From Xanthobacter tagetidis (lineage in GTDB: Bacteria > Pseudomonadota > Alphaproteobacteria > Rhizobiales > Xanthobacteraceae), in contig NZ_RCTF01000005.1 of assembly GCF_003667445.1 (NCBI RefSeq), positions 124,001 to 188,000 of the forward strand: a DNA stretch of 64,000 nt, written 5' to 3'. The notes beneath the pieces were generated by a model that was not told the origin of the DNA, did not search any database, and saw nothing but the letters and a program-made list of their open reading frames with translations. Positions within the stretch are counted from its first letter, which is position 1, and each line of letters begins with the position of its first letter. A program made the position numbers and the translations under genes. This document shows, piece by piece, positions 30,407 to 39,350 of this stretch.

Positions 30407-30796
30407 TCAGTCCGGCTCGGGCGGCGGAAAGGCGGTCGGGTCGGGCTCCCAGACCAGGAAGCGATTGCCCGCAGGGTCGGCGATGACGCCGTGCCAGGCG
30501 ACGCGCGGGACCGCGGTGCGCTCCTTCAGGACCGTGCCGCCCAGGCGCTCGGCCGTGGCCAGGGCGTCCGCGCAGGACGAAACCTGCACGAAGGGCAGCC
30601 AGCCATGGCTGCCGAATCCGGGCGGATGCGTCAGTCCGCCGGTGGCGAGGGCGGGCGCGTCGGCGCCGACCTCGATGCGCCAATAGTCGATGCCGGGCGT
30701 CTTTTCGATCCGCCAGCCGAACAGCGCGGCATAGAATTCGACGAGCTGCCCGGGCTCGCCGCCATAGATCTCGAAGTTCGTCAGGTGGGCCGCCAT
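30407..30796 (-). CDS. VOC (glyoxalase/bleomycin-resistance) family protein
   Basis: 129 residues, two beta-alpha-beta-beta-beta units. N-terminal NFEIYGGEPGQLVEFYAALFGW and C-terminal HGVIADPAGNRFLVWEPD are typical VOC hallmarks. Substrate unknown. Between the BKACE and CMD genes in the same orientation. Confidence 0.87.
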   Translation of the reverse strand: MAAHLTNFEIYGGEPGQLVEFYAALFGWRIEKTPGIDYWRIEVGADAPALATGGLTHPPGFGSHGWLPFVQVSSCADALATAERLGGTVLKERTAVPRVAWHGVIADPAGNRFLVWEPDPTAFPPPEPD

Positions 30797-30859
30797 GGCG
30801 CCTCTCTAACCTTGGCGACGGGGCCGCGCGGTGTCGCAGCCCCGTCGATGGATCGGACG

Positions 30860-32035
30860 TCAGGCCAGACCCTTGGCCGCCTTGTGCGCTTCCAGGGCCA
30901 GCTTGGCCGCCTGGGGCGGGACCATGCAGTAGGCCATCGGGTGTGAATCGCCCGCCACCTTGGCGACGGTCTTGCGGCCGTCGGTCTCCCAGAGGAGGAA
31001 GCCCTGCTCGCCGTCGCGGCGGTTGGGCGGCAGGCCGATCTTCGCCAGCGTCTCCTCGATGCTGTCGTACCAGACGCCGACTTTCAGGATCTCGCGCGCC
31101 TCGTCCGCGTTGGCGACCTTGCGCCCGAACTCTTCGCAGAGACGGACGGCGCCCTCGATCTGCTGGATCGAGGAGCGGCGCTTCTTGTCGGGGCCCCAGA
31201 GGTTGTCCTCGTTGCCCACGCGGACGTGCTGCCCGAGGACGATGGCCATGGCCGACAGCGAGATGAGGCCGCGCATGGAGGACCAGAAGGTGGTCACCGC
31301 ACCCTGCGGAACCTGACGCAGGAAGTCCATCCAGTGGAACGGGTTGCGGCCCAGCGTGCCGCCGCCGTAACCGGCCATCGCGAGGTTCAGCGGCCCCTTG
31401 TAGACGCCCGCCCGGATGAGGCGCTCGATGATCTCGAGCTGATGGATGTGGGCAGGCACGAAATAGGGCTGGATCTTGTTGGCGGACAGCCGCTTCAGGT
31501 GCTCAAGGTAGAAGGCGGGGCCGGCGTCCACGAACATGCCGGCCCAGGCCGCCTGCACGGCCGGATTGTTGTCGAGATGCGTCCCCTTGATGTCGTCGGG
31601 CGTGAACATGGACACCACGTCCCACTGGGTGGTGCCGGTCGCGACGGTGACGAAGTCGGGCTTCGGCTCCAGCTCCGCCAGCATGTGGCGGGTGTCGTAG
31701 TTCAGCCACTTCGCCTTGGCGTCGGCGGTGTGCGGCGCGAACGAGATCGAACCGCCGACCTGCAGGATCATCTTCGGCACGGCCGTCCGCAGGCGGTCGA
31801 GCATGTAATTGTACTGGTCGAAGTTGATCGAACCCTGACCCGTGGCGGGATCGCGCACATGGACATGAAGCATGGTGGCGCCGGCATTGTAGCAGTCGAC
31901 CGCCACCTGCACCTGCTCGTCCCAGGTCAGCGGGATGTCCGCATCGCCGGGAAGCCACTGCGGGCCGTAGGGCGCGGCCGTGATGATGAGCGGCGCCTGG
32001 TTTTCCGGAAGGATGGAGTCGTCGGTGTAGTACAT
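30860..32035 (-). CDS. BKACE family enzyme (DUF849, beta-keto acid cleavage)
   Basis: 391 residues. The family uses zinc to cleave a beta-keto acid with acetyl-CoA, as in the 3-keto-5-aminohexanoate cleavage enzyme Kce. The metal-site HxH motif is visible in TMLHVHVRDPATGQG near residue 57, and LNLAMAGYGGGTLGRNP with HVRVGNEDNLWG form the later conserved parts. The exact keto acid cannot be read from sequence. AAGGAGG lies 9 bases before ATG 32035. It heads the minus-strand group with a small upstream gene. Confidence 0.9.
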   Translation of the reverse strand: MYYTDDSILPENQAPLIITAAPYGPQWLPGDADIPLTWDEQVQVAVDCYNAGATMLHVHVRDPATGQGSINFDQYNYMLDRLRTAVPKMILQVGGSISFAPHTADAKAKWLNYDTRHMLAELEPKPDFVTVATGTTQWDVVSMFTPDDIKGTHLDNNPAVQAAWAGMFVDAGPAFYLEHLKRLSANKIQPYFVPAHIHQLEIIERLIRAGVYKGPLNLAMAGYGGGTLGRNPFHWMDFLRQVPQGAVTTFWSSMRGLISLSAMAIVLGQHVRVGNEDNLWGPDKKRRSSIQQIEGAVRLCEEFGRKVANADEAREILKVGVWYDSIEETLAKIGLPPNRRDGEQGFLLWETDGRKTVAKVAGDSHPMAYCMVPPQAAKLALEAHKAAKGLA

Positions 32036-32141
32036 GTTGGTTGGCCTCCTTGTTATCGGTGTTTGCGCCCCGCTTTTGCGGCTGCCCGCCGCGGATCGGC
32101 CCCGTCCGCACGCGCGTCCGAAAAGGCGCGCGGCCGGGCGG

Positions 32142-32429
32142 TCATCCCTGCGACCTCTGGCCAAGCGGGACCACCTTCCCCGCGGCGAGCGTTTCCTCGA
32201 TCTCCTGCGTCAGCCTCGCGATCCAGCCCCTGCACTCCTCCCGCCGGTCCGCCTGTACCTCCGCGGGCAGCGCGGCGGTGTTGGCGAGTGCGGTCTCGGC
32301 CGCCGAGAGCTCCTCGCACATGTCGACAAGTCCCGGGTTCCGACGCACCTGCGCCAGAAGCTCCGAAGCTCTTCCGGGGAAGAACCTCAACGCCGTCTGC
32401 AGGGTGTCTTCGTCCGAGCGCGTCCCCAT
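32142..32429 (-). CDS. Small hypothetical protein
   Basis: 95 residues, soluble, helical, acidic; no family recognised. GAGGAG precedes ATG 32429. It lies 106 bases upstream of the BKACE gene on the same strand and divergent from the TPR regulator-like gene. Confidence 0.6.
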   Translation of the reverse strand: MGTRSDEDTLQTALRFFPGRASELLAQVRRNPGLVDMCEELSAAETALANTAALPAEVQADRREECRGWIARLTQEIEETLAAGKVVPLGQRSQG

Positions 32430-32676
32430 CGCCCCATCTCCTCGGCTTCGAATGAGCCTTAGGCCAAGCGGCCCGCGGGGGGACGTAATTAACGTGGAGC
32501 GGTGGGGTAAACCGCCGCCGGGACGCCCCGGCCGGAAAGCCAATCTGTGGGTGATTTCAATATTTTGCGATCACTCACGCAGGCACGCCATCCGGCCCGG
32601 CGGTCAGCGTCAAGCTTGGTGATTCTTGCCCCAAGCGCGACTATAGTCCGGCCCCGGAGCGTGATCGGGAGCGCAC

Positions 32677-34419
32677 GTGGGCAGCGGTTTTGCACAGGCC
32701 GGCAATCGGGACGGCGCGGCTCCGCCGCCGCCGGATACCGGCCTTTGCCAGGCGCAGCTGGAACGCATTCTCGGCAGCACAGATTTCGCCGCCACGGAGC
32801 GCGCCCGCCGCTTCCTCGCTTACGTGGGCGGTGAGACGCTCGCCGGCCGCGCGGAGCGGATCAAGGCCTACACGATCGCCACGGAGGTATTCGGCCGCGA
32901 CGCCTCGTTCGACCCGCAGTCCGACCCCATCGTCCGCGTGGAGGCGGGACACCTGCGGCGGGCGCTTGAGCGGTACTATCTGGGCGCGGGGCGCGCGGAC
33001 CCGGTGGAGATGACCATCCCGAAGGGCGGCTACGTGCCCGTCTTCGTCCTGCGAGCGCCTGCGGAGGCGCCGGAGACGGCGCTCCCTGCCGCCCCCGCCC
33101 CGGTCGGCTCCGGGCGGCGTTCGTGGTATTGGGGCAGCGCCATCGCGATCATGGTGCTGCTGGTCCTGGCGACGGCGGTCAGCACCGGGTGGGGCTGGCT
33201 CGGCACCGCCCCGGCGCAGCCCGACATTCCGCGGCTACTGGTCCGCCCGTTCGACGATCTGGCGCGCACCGAGGCGTCGACCGCCATCGCGCGTGGCCTC
33301 ACCCAGGAGGTCATCGGGCAGATTTCGAAATTCAAGGACATTGTGGTCGTCGCCGCCCGGGCAGGGAGCGAGACGAACCCGATCCAGGCCGAGGGCCCGT
33401 CCCCGCGGTATGTGCTCGGCGGCAGCGTCGACCTTCACGCGGGCGCATTCCGCCTCCAGACTCAACTCGTCCGGCGATCGGACGATGTCGTGCTCTGGGC
33501 GCAAAGCTACACCGGCGACCTGAAGGTCGCGCGCCTCGTCGAGATCGAGGAGGACATCGCCCGACGGGTGGCGACGACGCTCGCGCAGCCCTACGGCGTG
33601 ATCTTCCAGGCGGACGCATCCCGCCATCTGAGGAATCCGCCCGACGACTGGCGCGCCTATTCCTGCACCCTGAGCTATTACGTTTACCGGGCCAGTCTCG
33701 ACCGGGCGACGCATGCCAAGGTGCGCAAATGCCTGGAAGACGCCGTCGCCCGATTTCCCGACTATGCCACCGCATGGGCGCTGCTGTCGCAGACCTATAT
33801 CGATGAGGTGCGGTTCGGTTTTGCGCCGGACCCGGCCGCCGGTCCGGCCTCGGTCAGCCGCGCGCTTGCGGCGGCGCGGCGCGCCGTCGAGCTCGACCCG
33901 ACGAACACGCGGGGCCTTCAGGCCAAGATGTTCGCGCTCTACTTCTCAAAGGAGGTGGAGGCCGCGCTGCGGATCGGCGAACAGGCACTGGCCATGAATC
34001 CGAACGACAGCGAGCTGATGGGCGAGTATGGGTTCCGGCTGGCGCTCACGGGAAGCTGGCAGGCCGGCTGTTCTCTCATCCGGCGCGCGCGCGAACTCAA
34101 TCCCGGTCCGCTGGGCTATTACGAGGCGGCCCTCGCGCTGTGCGCCTATTTCGACGGCGACCTTTCGGAGGCCGCCATGTGGATCCGCAACACCGGCGTG
34201 CCGGACAATCCCATGTACCACCTCATCGGCGCGGTCGTCTTCGGCGAGGCCGGCGAAGCCGCGGTCGCAGCGGCCGAACTGGACTGGGTGCGCACCCACG
34301 CCCCGGGCATCGCGGCGAACCCGCGCGCCGTGATCGCAGGCCGCGTCCTGAACCCGGTCGATGTGGAGCGCCTGATCGGCTCGCTCCGCAAGGCTGGACT
34401 TGCCATCCCCGAGCCGTAG
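32677..34419 (+). CDS. TPR protein with adenylate-cyclase-associated N-terminal domain and one membrane helix
   Basis: 580 residues, GTG start with GGGAG upstream. The N-terminal 120 residues (ERARRFLAYVGGETLAGRAE, RIKAYTIATEVFGRDASFDP, RVEAGHLRRALERYYLGAG) form a block common in alphaproteobacterial adenylate-cyclase/TPR proteins and may bind DNA. A single helix (about 148-170) follows, then a TolB-like domain (LLVRPFDDLARTEASTAIA, YVLGGSVDLHAGAFRLQTQL) and TPR repeats. I see no cyclase catalytic domain. It lies opposite the BKACE group, which it may control; this is inference. Confidence 0.75.
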   Translation: MGSGFAQAGNRDGAAPPPPDTGLCQAQLERILGSTDFAATERARRFLAYVGGETLAGRAERIKAYTIATEVFGRDASFDPQSDPIVRVEAGHLRRALERYYLGAGRADPVEMTIPKGGYVPVFVLRAPAEAPETALPAAPAPVGSGRRSWYWGSAIAIMVLLVLATAVSTGWGWLGTAPAQPDIPRLLVRPFDDLARTEASTAIARGLTQEVIGQISKFKDIVVVAARAGSETNPIQAEGPSPRYVLGGSVDLHAGAFRLQTQLVRRSDDVVLWAQSYTGDLKVARLVEIEEDIARRVATTLAQPYGVIFQADASRHLRNPPDDWRAYSCTLSYYVYRASLDRATHAKVRKCLEDAVARFPDYATAWALLSQTYIDEVRFGFAPDPAAGPASVSRALAAARRAVELDPTNTRGLQAKMFALYFSKEVEAALRIGEQALAMNPNDSELMGEYGFRLALTGSWQAGCSLIRRARELNPGPLGYYEAALALCAYFDGDLSEAAMWIRNTGVPDNPMYHLIGAVVFGEAGEAAVAAAELDWVRTHAPGIAANPRAVIAGRVLNPVDVERLIGSLRKAGLAIPEP

Positions 34420-34481
34420 CCCTCCCGGTACGGTTCCCGCGCGGCCGAGGCCGGCCACCGGGAACGCCCCGGCGCAGGGGC

Positions 34482-34949
34482 CTATCGCTGGCCCCAGGCC
34501 CATCCGGCGATGCGCCAGCCATCGGGGCCTTTGCGGAGCGCCAGCGTCCACACCGAGTTCGCCTCGGTGACCTTCTTTTTTCCTTTGGTGTACGTGTAGG
34601 TCGCGGGAACAACCACATAGGCATTCTCGCCATTCACGCTGACGCGCCACGGCTTGCCGATGGTCACGGCGCGCGGCGTGATGCCCGCCTTTGCGTCGTA
34701 CGCGGCGAAGGCGGTCAGCCAATCCATGCACGCGGTGGGGCCTTGCCATGTATGGGGCGGAAAGTCGTCGATGATGATGGTCTGAGGCGAACAGAGCCGG
34801 ACGAACGTGTCGGCGGCGCCCTGGTTCATGTCGGCCAGATACTCATTGACGACCTTGATGACGTCAGCGTCGTCCGGTTGTGCGGCCCGGGCCGCGATGC
34901 AGGATGTGAATGCCATGGTCACGGCGACCGCAAATATCGTGATCCTCAT
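34482..34949 (-). CDS. Exported SnoaL/NTF2-like protein
   Basis: 155 residues with a signal peptide (MRITIFAVAVTMAFTSCIAARA, cleavage after ARA) followed by an NTF2-like fold: VIKVVNEYLADMNQGAADTF, then the cone-shaped barrel strands ending in WRIAGWAWGQ. No catalytic residues are obvious. ATG 34949 starts the signal peptide directly. Confidence 0.72.
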   Translation of the reverse strand: MRITIFAVAVTMAFTSCIAARAAQPDDADVIKVVNEYLADMNQGAADTFVRLCSPQTIIIDDFPPHTWQGPTACMDWLTAFAAYDAKAGITPRAVTIGKPWRVSVNGENAYVVVPATYTYTKGKKKVTEANSVWTLALRKGPDGWRIAGWAWGQR

Positions 34950-35371
34950 CTCAGGTATCCTCGTCGCGTCCGCCATTTATCGTTGCGGTGTCACCCAATG
35001 GATGGTCCCCAACGTCATCAGATGACGCGGGATGATCCGCTTCACGCCGAAGGACCTCACCCGCCGGAGGAAAGTGCAGATTCTCCGGCTCGTTCGCAAA
35101 CATGCCCTCTCTGCCTCCGTCGCCGCAGAAATGGCAATAAAATACCGCTTTCGGCATCGCCGAGCGAGAATTCGCCGGCCCTTCGTCATCCCGTTGTTTA
35201 AAGACTACGCTCCGGCCCGGAACACCGCAACTTGACCGTGACCATACAGGATCGAAGCCGGCGTTCGGCCCGTCCGTGCGCCGGCTGGATGCTCGATCGA
35301 GCTCTCGACGACCTGCCTTGTGCCTGTAAAGATCAGCACGTCGGTCGCGGAAGCGCTCGCCTGTGCCAGAT
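34950..35371. other. Gap before the truncated integrase
   Basis: No supported gene. It probably contains remnants of the missing N-terminal part of the integrase, but no frame reads clearly. Confidence 0.4.
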
Positions 35372-35961
35372 AAAGAGAAGGCGACAATCCCGTCGAAGGA
35401 GTGGACCGGGGGCTACCGAAGCACAGAAAGGCAAAGGATCATCAAGCCGCCTTGGCCTATGGCGAAGTGCCCGGATTCGTAAATGCGCTGCAAGCCTCAG
35501 ACGCTGCCCTCGCTGTCCGACTGGGCTTCGAATTTCTGATTCTGACTGCGGCGCGTACGGGAGAGGTGCTCGGCGCCACCTGGGATGAGATCGACCTCGA
35601 CGAGAAGATATGGACTGTGCCGGCTGCCCGCATGAAGGCACAGCGGGTTAACCGCGTCCCCCTGACAGATCGTTGCATGGCCATTCTCAGGGAAGCTCGC
35701 CAGCTTGGCGACAATGGTATCGTGTTTCCCGGTAGGTCTTCGCAGAAGCCGCTTTCCAACATGGCGTTCCTGATGGTGCTGCGGCGCACGCAGGTCGAGG
35801 CCACGGCACATGGCTTCCGATCAGCGTTTCGGGACTGGGCGGCAGAAACGACCAACCACCCGCGGGAAGTCTGCGAAATGGCGTTGGCACACACAGTGGA
35901 GAACAAGGTCGAAGCGGCGTACCGGCGCGGGACTGGAGCGCGTTCGTTGGCAATGGGGTGA
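35372..35961 (+). pseudogene. Tyrosine integrase fragment
   Basis: The catalytic half of a P4/phage-type integrase. The in-frame fragment begins after a stop near 35370 with GDNPVEGVDRGLPKHRK, then ALAYGEVPGFVNAL, the first catalytic Arg in ILTAARTGEVLGATWDEIDL, and HGFRSAFRDWAAE. It breaks off at VEAAYRRGTGARS without the normal end, although the Tyr of AYRRG is present. The arm-binding and part of the core-binding domains are missing. A relic of a second element within the island. Confidence 0.85.
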
Positions 35962-36871
35962 CCCACCTTGAGATTAGATAACGCTCTGAGGCCAGGGTCA
36001 GAAAGCACGCGCCAAAAGATTTTATCGCGTTCGACTCAAGGCTTGTCGACCGGTGTCCAGCGTAGCAATTTGCGTGCTTCCGTGGTCGCTCTGCCGCAGC
36101 GCTGTGGAGGACGAAATGTCTTTTCGCCGCTTGCGATTTTGCCCCGCCGAGCCGCAGGGCATGCATGATTGACGCTTCCGCAGCCTATTTTGAGAGAACG
36201 AGTTGCCAACACTGCATCCCACTCATGGGGCGGGCGCCCCTGCGCGCGTGACGGTCGTTCTTCGACCCCATGTGAGCCACCGTTGGCTCACATGAAGCGT
36301 AGTTTTTATGATGCCGCGCGCGTGGACGGGACACCAAAAATGAGGGTCCGGCAGCGCGACCGCCAGCAATTCAGCAGAGATGGATATTGAGTTCGGCGCG
36401 GGGCCTTTTTTGTTTCAGATGCGACGTCGTTGGGAGCTTAAAACGCCCTGGATACGTCTACGAGGCTCCAAAACGATCTTTCTTGCGATTCTGTAAATAG
36501 TGAAGACATCAGCTTCGCGTGCGCGCCGTTTTGGAGTCCCGACATCGCGCCGCTTGCCTTCGACCTATCTCATGCGGTGCAATTCTCGAGCATCGTATAT
36601 GAGGAAGATATATCTAGATTGATATATTCTGAATAAATATATTACAAAATTAGATACTGAGATGCATTTATATCAATAGAATCATTAGTTATCACCCTTA
36701 ATGGGTAGCTGTTTTATCCCATTTCAAACATCAAGTTTAACTCTCTCAATTGAATATGCAGAGAGATATTTTTAGCTGCTTCTTAGGTTAATGATTGTTT
36801 CCATCATTGGATGAGTGAATCAACGATTCTGTAAATCACTGATGTCGACAATCAAGACATAGGTGATGAAA
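35962..36871. other. Gene-poor region, strongly AT-rich from about 36590 to 36860
   Basis: No convincing gene over about 900 bases. The second part is exceptionally AT-rich for this replicon and contains short palindromic and repeated motifs (ATATATCTAGATTGATATAT, GATATATTCTGAATAAATAT). It lies just before the Rep-like gene and could hold its promoter or a replication or excision origin. Confidence 0.5.
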
Positions 36872-37516
36872 ATGAGTGAGATCAGTCAGCTCGATCCCAA
36901 GGCTCGCATGGGTCTTCGGCAGGCCTACGTAGAATGGATCGATTCATATATCGAAGACGGTTATACGCCCTATCTCATGACCTTCATGTTCAATCATGTT
37001 TCTGCAGCTTCGATGCCTCGGCTCATTCAAATGATGTACCAGGATATCGAAATCTTCTATCTGCGTCTGTCAGGGCGTTTCGCGCACCATCCGGAGAAGC
37101 CGGGGCAACGGTACAAGCTACCCATCCTGATCTGCTCACCGGACACGCCCAACATCAAGCGTCGCAACCATTGTGTGGAGAGTGGCGACGGCCTTCATGT
37201 GCATGGCATTTTTCTGAAGCCGCCCGTCAGCCGGTTCAAGGGCGATCTCATCGAACTGGTGAGAATCCTGAGTGTCGAGTTGACCCGCCAAACTCGCATC
37301 CAACGGATCCATCTGGTCGAGGTCACATACAATTCGGCGAGCGCTTCAGACTATGCACTGAAGGCCTTTGGCCGGCACCAAGACTGCAGCGAGCCCTTGA
37401 TCCTTCCGATGGAAATGGGAGCGAAGCGGGACCGCACGGCAAGGGGCTATGACGAGGCTTGCGATCGGGTGCAGGGGAGTTCCTTGATGCGCTCGCCGCG
37501 ATGCCGTGGCCGGTGA
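36872..37516 (+). CDS. Putative HUH-type Rep-like protein
   Basis: 214 residues, not matched to a named family. It opens with a likely beta strand (TPYLMTFMFNHV), carries a His-hydrophobe-His motif in GDGLHVHGIFLKPP (about residues 108-121), and later has VTYNSASASDYALKAFGRH with a Tyr three residues before a Lys. This order, strand, HUH, then Tyr-x-x-Lys, is that of rolling-circle Rep and relaxase-like nucleases, but it is inference. AGGTGA is 5 bases before ATG 36872; GTG 36863 is an alternative. The AT-rich block lies upstream and a terminator follows. Confidence 0.45.
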   Translation: MSEISQLDPKARMGLRQAYVEWIDSYIEDGYTPYLMTFMFNHVSAASMPRLIQMMYQDIEIFYLRLSGRFAHHPEKPGQRYKLPILICSPDTPNIKRRNHCVESGDGLHVHGIFLKPPVSRFKGDLIELVRILSVELTRQTRIQRIHLVEVTYNSASASDYALKAFGRHQDCSEPLILPMEMGAKRDRTARGYDEACDRVQGSSLMRSPRCRGR

Positions 37517-37697
37517 TCCTTTGACACCCGGGCGCAAACGCCAGGCTGGACCAACGCCATCGCCCTGTTCGGCTTTCGAAGGCGCCTAACGCCCTTCCAT
37601 GGAGTGCCGCGAATGCCATGGAGCTCCATGAGGAAGGCGCTTTAAGCGCCCTGGATGTGCGGAACCCGATGCAATGAATCGTGCGAAAACGAAAATG

Positions 37698-37729
37698 AGG
37701 AGGACGGTGAAAACCGCCCTCCTTTTTTT
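37698..37729 (+). terminator. Rho-independent terminator
   Basis: Stem GAGGACGGT/ACCGCCCTC with one mismatch, GAAA loop, followed by seven T residues (37723-37729). It lies about 180 bases after the Rep-like gene. Confidence 0.8.
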
Positions 37730-37738
37730 GTGCCTGGA

Positions 37739-38425
37739 TCAGCCCCTTGTCAGGCCTTGATCACGCATTCGGGGTGCAGCGGCGCGATCTGGGTGATCTG
37801 CCGGGTGAAGGGGGGGAAAATCGGGGTAGTCGCGCCAGTCGAGCGTGACATGGCTGTCGCTGCGGGCGCGCACCACGGCTTCCCACCAGCCGCCATACTC
37901 TCCCTCGCTGAAGTCGGGCGCGAGCACCACGTCGCCCTTGGTGAGCTGCGGCCAGTGGGTGCCGCCCTCCTTCATGACGACGCCGATGGTGGTGTCGCCC
38001 GAGGCCGCATCGGTCTTGATGGACAGCATGGGCGCGGCCTTCTTGCTCGACTTCACGCCACCGGAGGGCGCTGCGGGCTTCTCGTCATACTTGTTCTCGG
38101 CGGGGCTGTTGTCCTCGGCATCCGCTTCCTGGTCGGCACCCTCGCCGGTGGCCAGCGCCTCGGCCATGAGGGACAGCCGCTTGAAAATGTCGGTCTTGAT
38201 GTTGGCGAGCAGTGGCCGATCATTCTCGCCGAAGCGGCCGGCGGGCAGCGCCGCGAGCAGATCGGCGTCATCGCCTTCCCCGAAGGGCACGCAGGAGAGG
38301 CCCAGCTTGGTGGCCGCGGCTTGGGCGCGCTCGATGCTATCAGCGCCGAAGCGGCCGGCCTGCGCCTTGCCGGCCCAGTTCTTGGTGAAGAGCACGAGGC
38401 ACGAAGAGGCTTCGATCGCAGTCAT
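37739..38425 (-). CDS. Acidic hypothetical protein, possible frameshift near the C-terminus
   Basis: 228 residues as read. N-terminal SCLVLFTKNWAGKAQAGRFG, an acidic low-complexity middle (GEGADQEADAEDNSPAENKY), and a C-terminal part with GEYGGWWEAVVRARSDSHVT. The family is unrecognised. At a run of seven G (37810-37816, plus strand) the protein departs into HPADHPDRAAAPRM. With six G it would end FPPFTRQITQIAPLHPECV..., which looks more natural. GGAG precedes ATG 38425. The gene is near a Rep-like gene and may belong to a mobile module. Confidence 0.6.
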   Translation of the reverse strand: MTAIEASSCLVLFTKNWAGKAQAGRFGADSIERAQAAATKLGLSCVPFGEGDDADLLAALPAGRFGENDRPLLANIKTDIFKRLSLMAEALATGEGADQEADAEDNSPAENKYDEKPAAPSGGVKSSKKAAPMLSIKTDAASGDTTIGVVMKEGGTHWPQLTKGDVVLAPDFSEGEYGGWWEAVVRARSDSHVTLDWRDYPDFPPLHPADHPDRAAAPRMRDQGLTRG

Positions 38426-38970
38426 GATGATGCTCCATATTAAGGGGTGCAGCTATGTGCATTGATATTGTATCATATTACCACTTTAATGTCAAGAATG
38501 TTTCCATTTTGCCCCTTGAAGCCGAGGGGCCGCCTCGCCATGCCGGCTAGGTCTCTGCCGAAGTTTAGTCTTTAGTCAGGAGGGGGAGTTCCGTTGGTAC
38601 CCAAAAGCAGCCCTCCCGGCGCGGCGTCGCGAATGACCGCTTCGCGCCGCCATCCACGTCATTCCCGCCGACTTGCGCTGATCCTAAAATCCGCCATTAG
38701 TTCACTCTAGGGTGGCGTCGCCGCCGAAGGTTCGTAGGTGGGACCTTGCCGTGGTCCACTTCATGGCTATCATCAGATTTTCGGCCGTTCGACCGAGCTG
38801 TGGCGTGATCTCCCGCCGGCCGAGCTCATTACGTTCCAGTAGTCATTACCCTTTCCTGTTGGTTGTTGATGCGGCCGTGGGTCGGTTCTCGATATGACGT
38901 CGGGGTGCTTATCTTCTGCCTGGTTTCACTATATGTTCCCAACATGTTCCCTGAGGCTGGGCTGAAGCTT
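38426..38970. other. Intergenic region between the acidic protein gene and the graspetide precursor
   Basis: Divergent region of about 545 bases. The left part (38455-38510) is AT-rich and probably contains the minus-strand promoter. No open frame here is convincing. The precursor frame stays open upstream to about 38863, so its true start is uncertain. Confidence 0.45.
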
Positions 38971-39336
38971 ATGATTCTCTGGTCCGTCACTGATCCATTC
39001 CTGCTCCGTTTCGCTACGCCTAGGTCCGCTGACACGGTGATGCCTGGTCGCTATGCCTCGGAGCTCGGAGTTTGGGTGGTCGACAGCGATGAAGGCGAGC
39101 GTCCGATCATAGAGGTTGCCTGCTGTTCGCTGATCGCTACTCAGACGAAAACTATGCAGCACGTGGAGGCTGATGACGACGACGCCACACACTTTGGGTC
39201 GATCGAAACCGGCACTTTCACGGAGGTGAGGCAGGAGGCGGACGACGAGGACGCCTCGCTGTGTCTTCCGGAGCTGACGACCAAAACCCATGTCGTTCAG
39301 GAGCAGGACGACGAAGTGGCGATGCCTGGTTGGTGA
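38971..39336 (+). CDS. Graspetide (omega-ester peptide) precursor with three core repeats
   Basis: 121 residues from ATG 38971. ATG 38944 and an open frame back to 38863 are alternatives. The leader contains DPFLLRFATPRSA and PGRYASELGVWVVD, resembling the PFxxRF/PWGLR-type leader and RY...DG stretch of ATP-grasp-modified RiPPs. The last third repeats one pattern three times, TxTxxxxExDDxxA: T59-T61-E66-D68-D69-A72, T82-T84-E89-D91-D92-A95 and T104-T106-E111-D113-D114-A117. Thr donors followed by clustered acidic acceptors are the hallmark of side-chain ester macrocycles. The ATP-grasp ligase starts 14 bases later with GAGAGG in between. I consider the class highly likely and the product new or at least unassigned. 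Confidence 0.8.
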   Translation: MILWSVTDPFLLRFATPRSADTVMPGRYASELGVWVVDSDEGERPIIEVACCSLIATQTKTMQHVEADDDDATHFGSIETGTFTEVRQEADDEDASLCLPELTTKTHVVQEQDDEVAMPGW

Positions 39337-39350
39337 GAGGCGGCGTCGGC

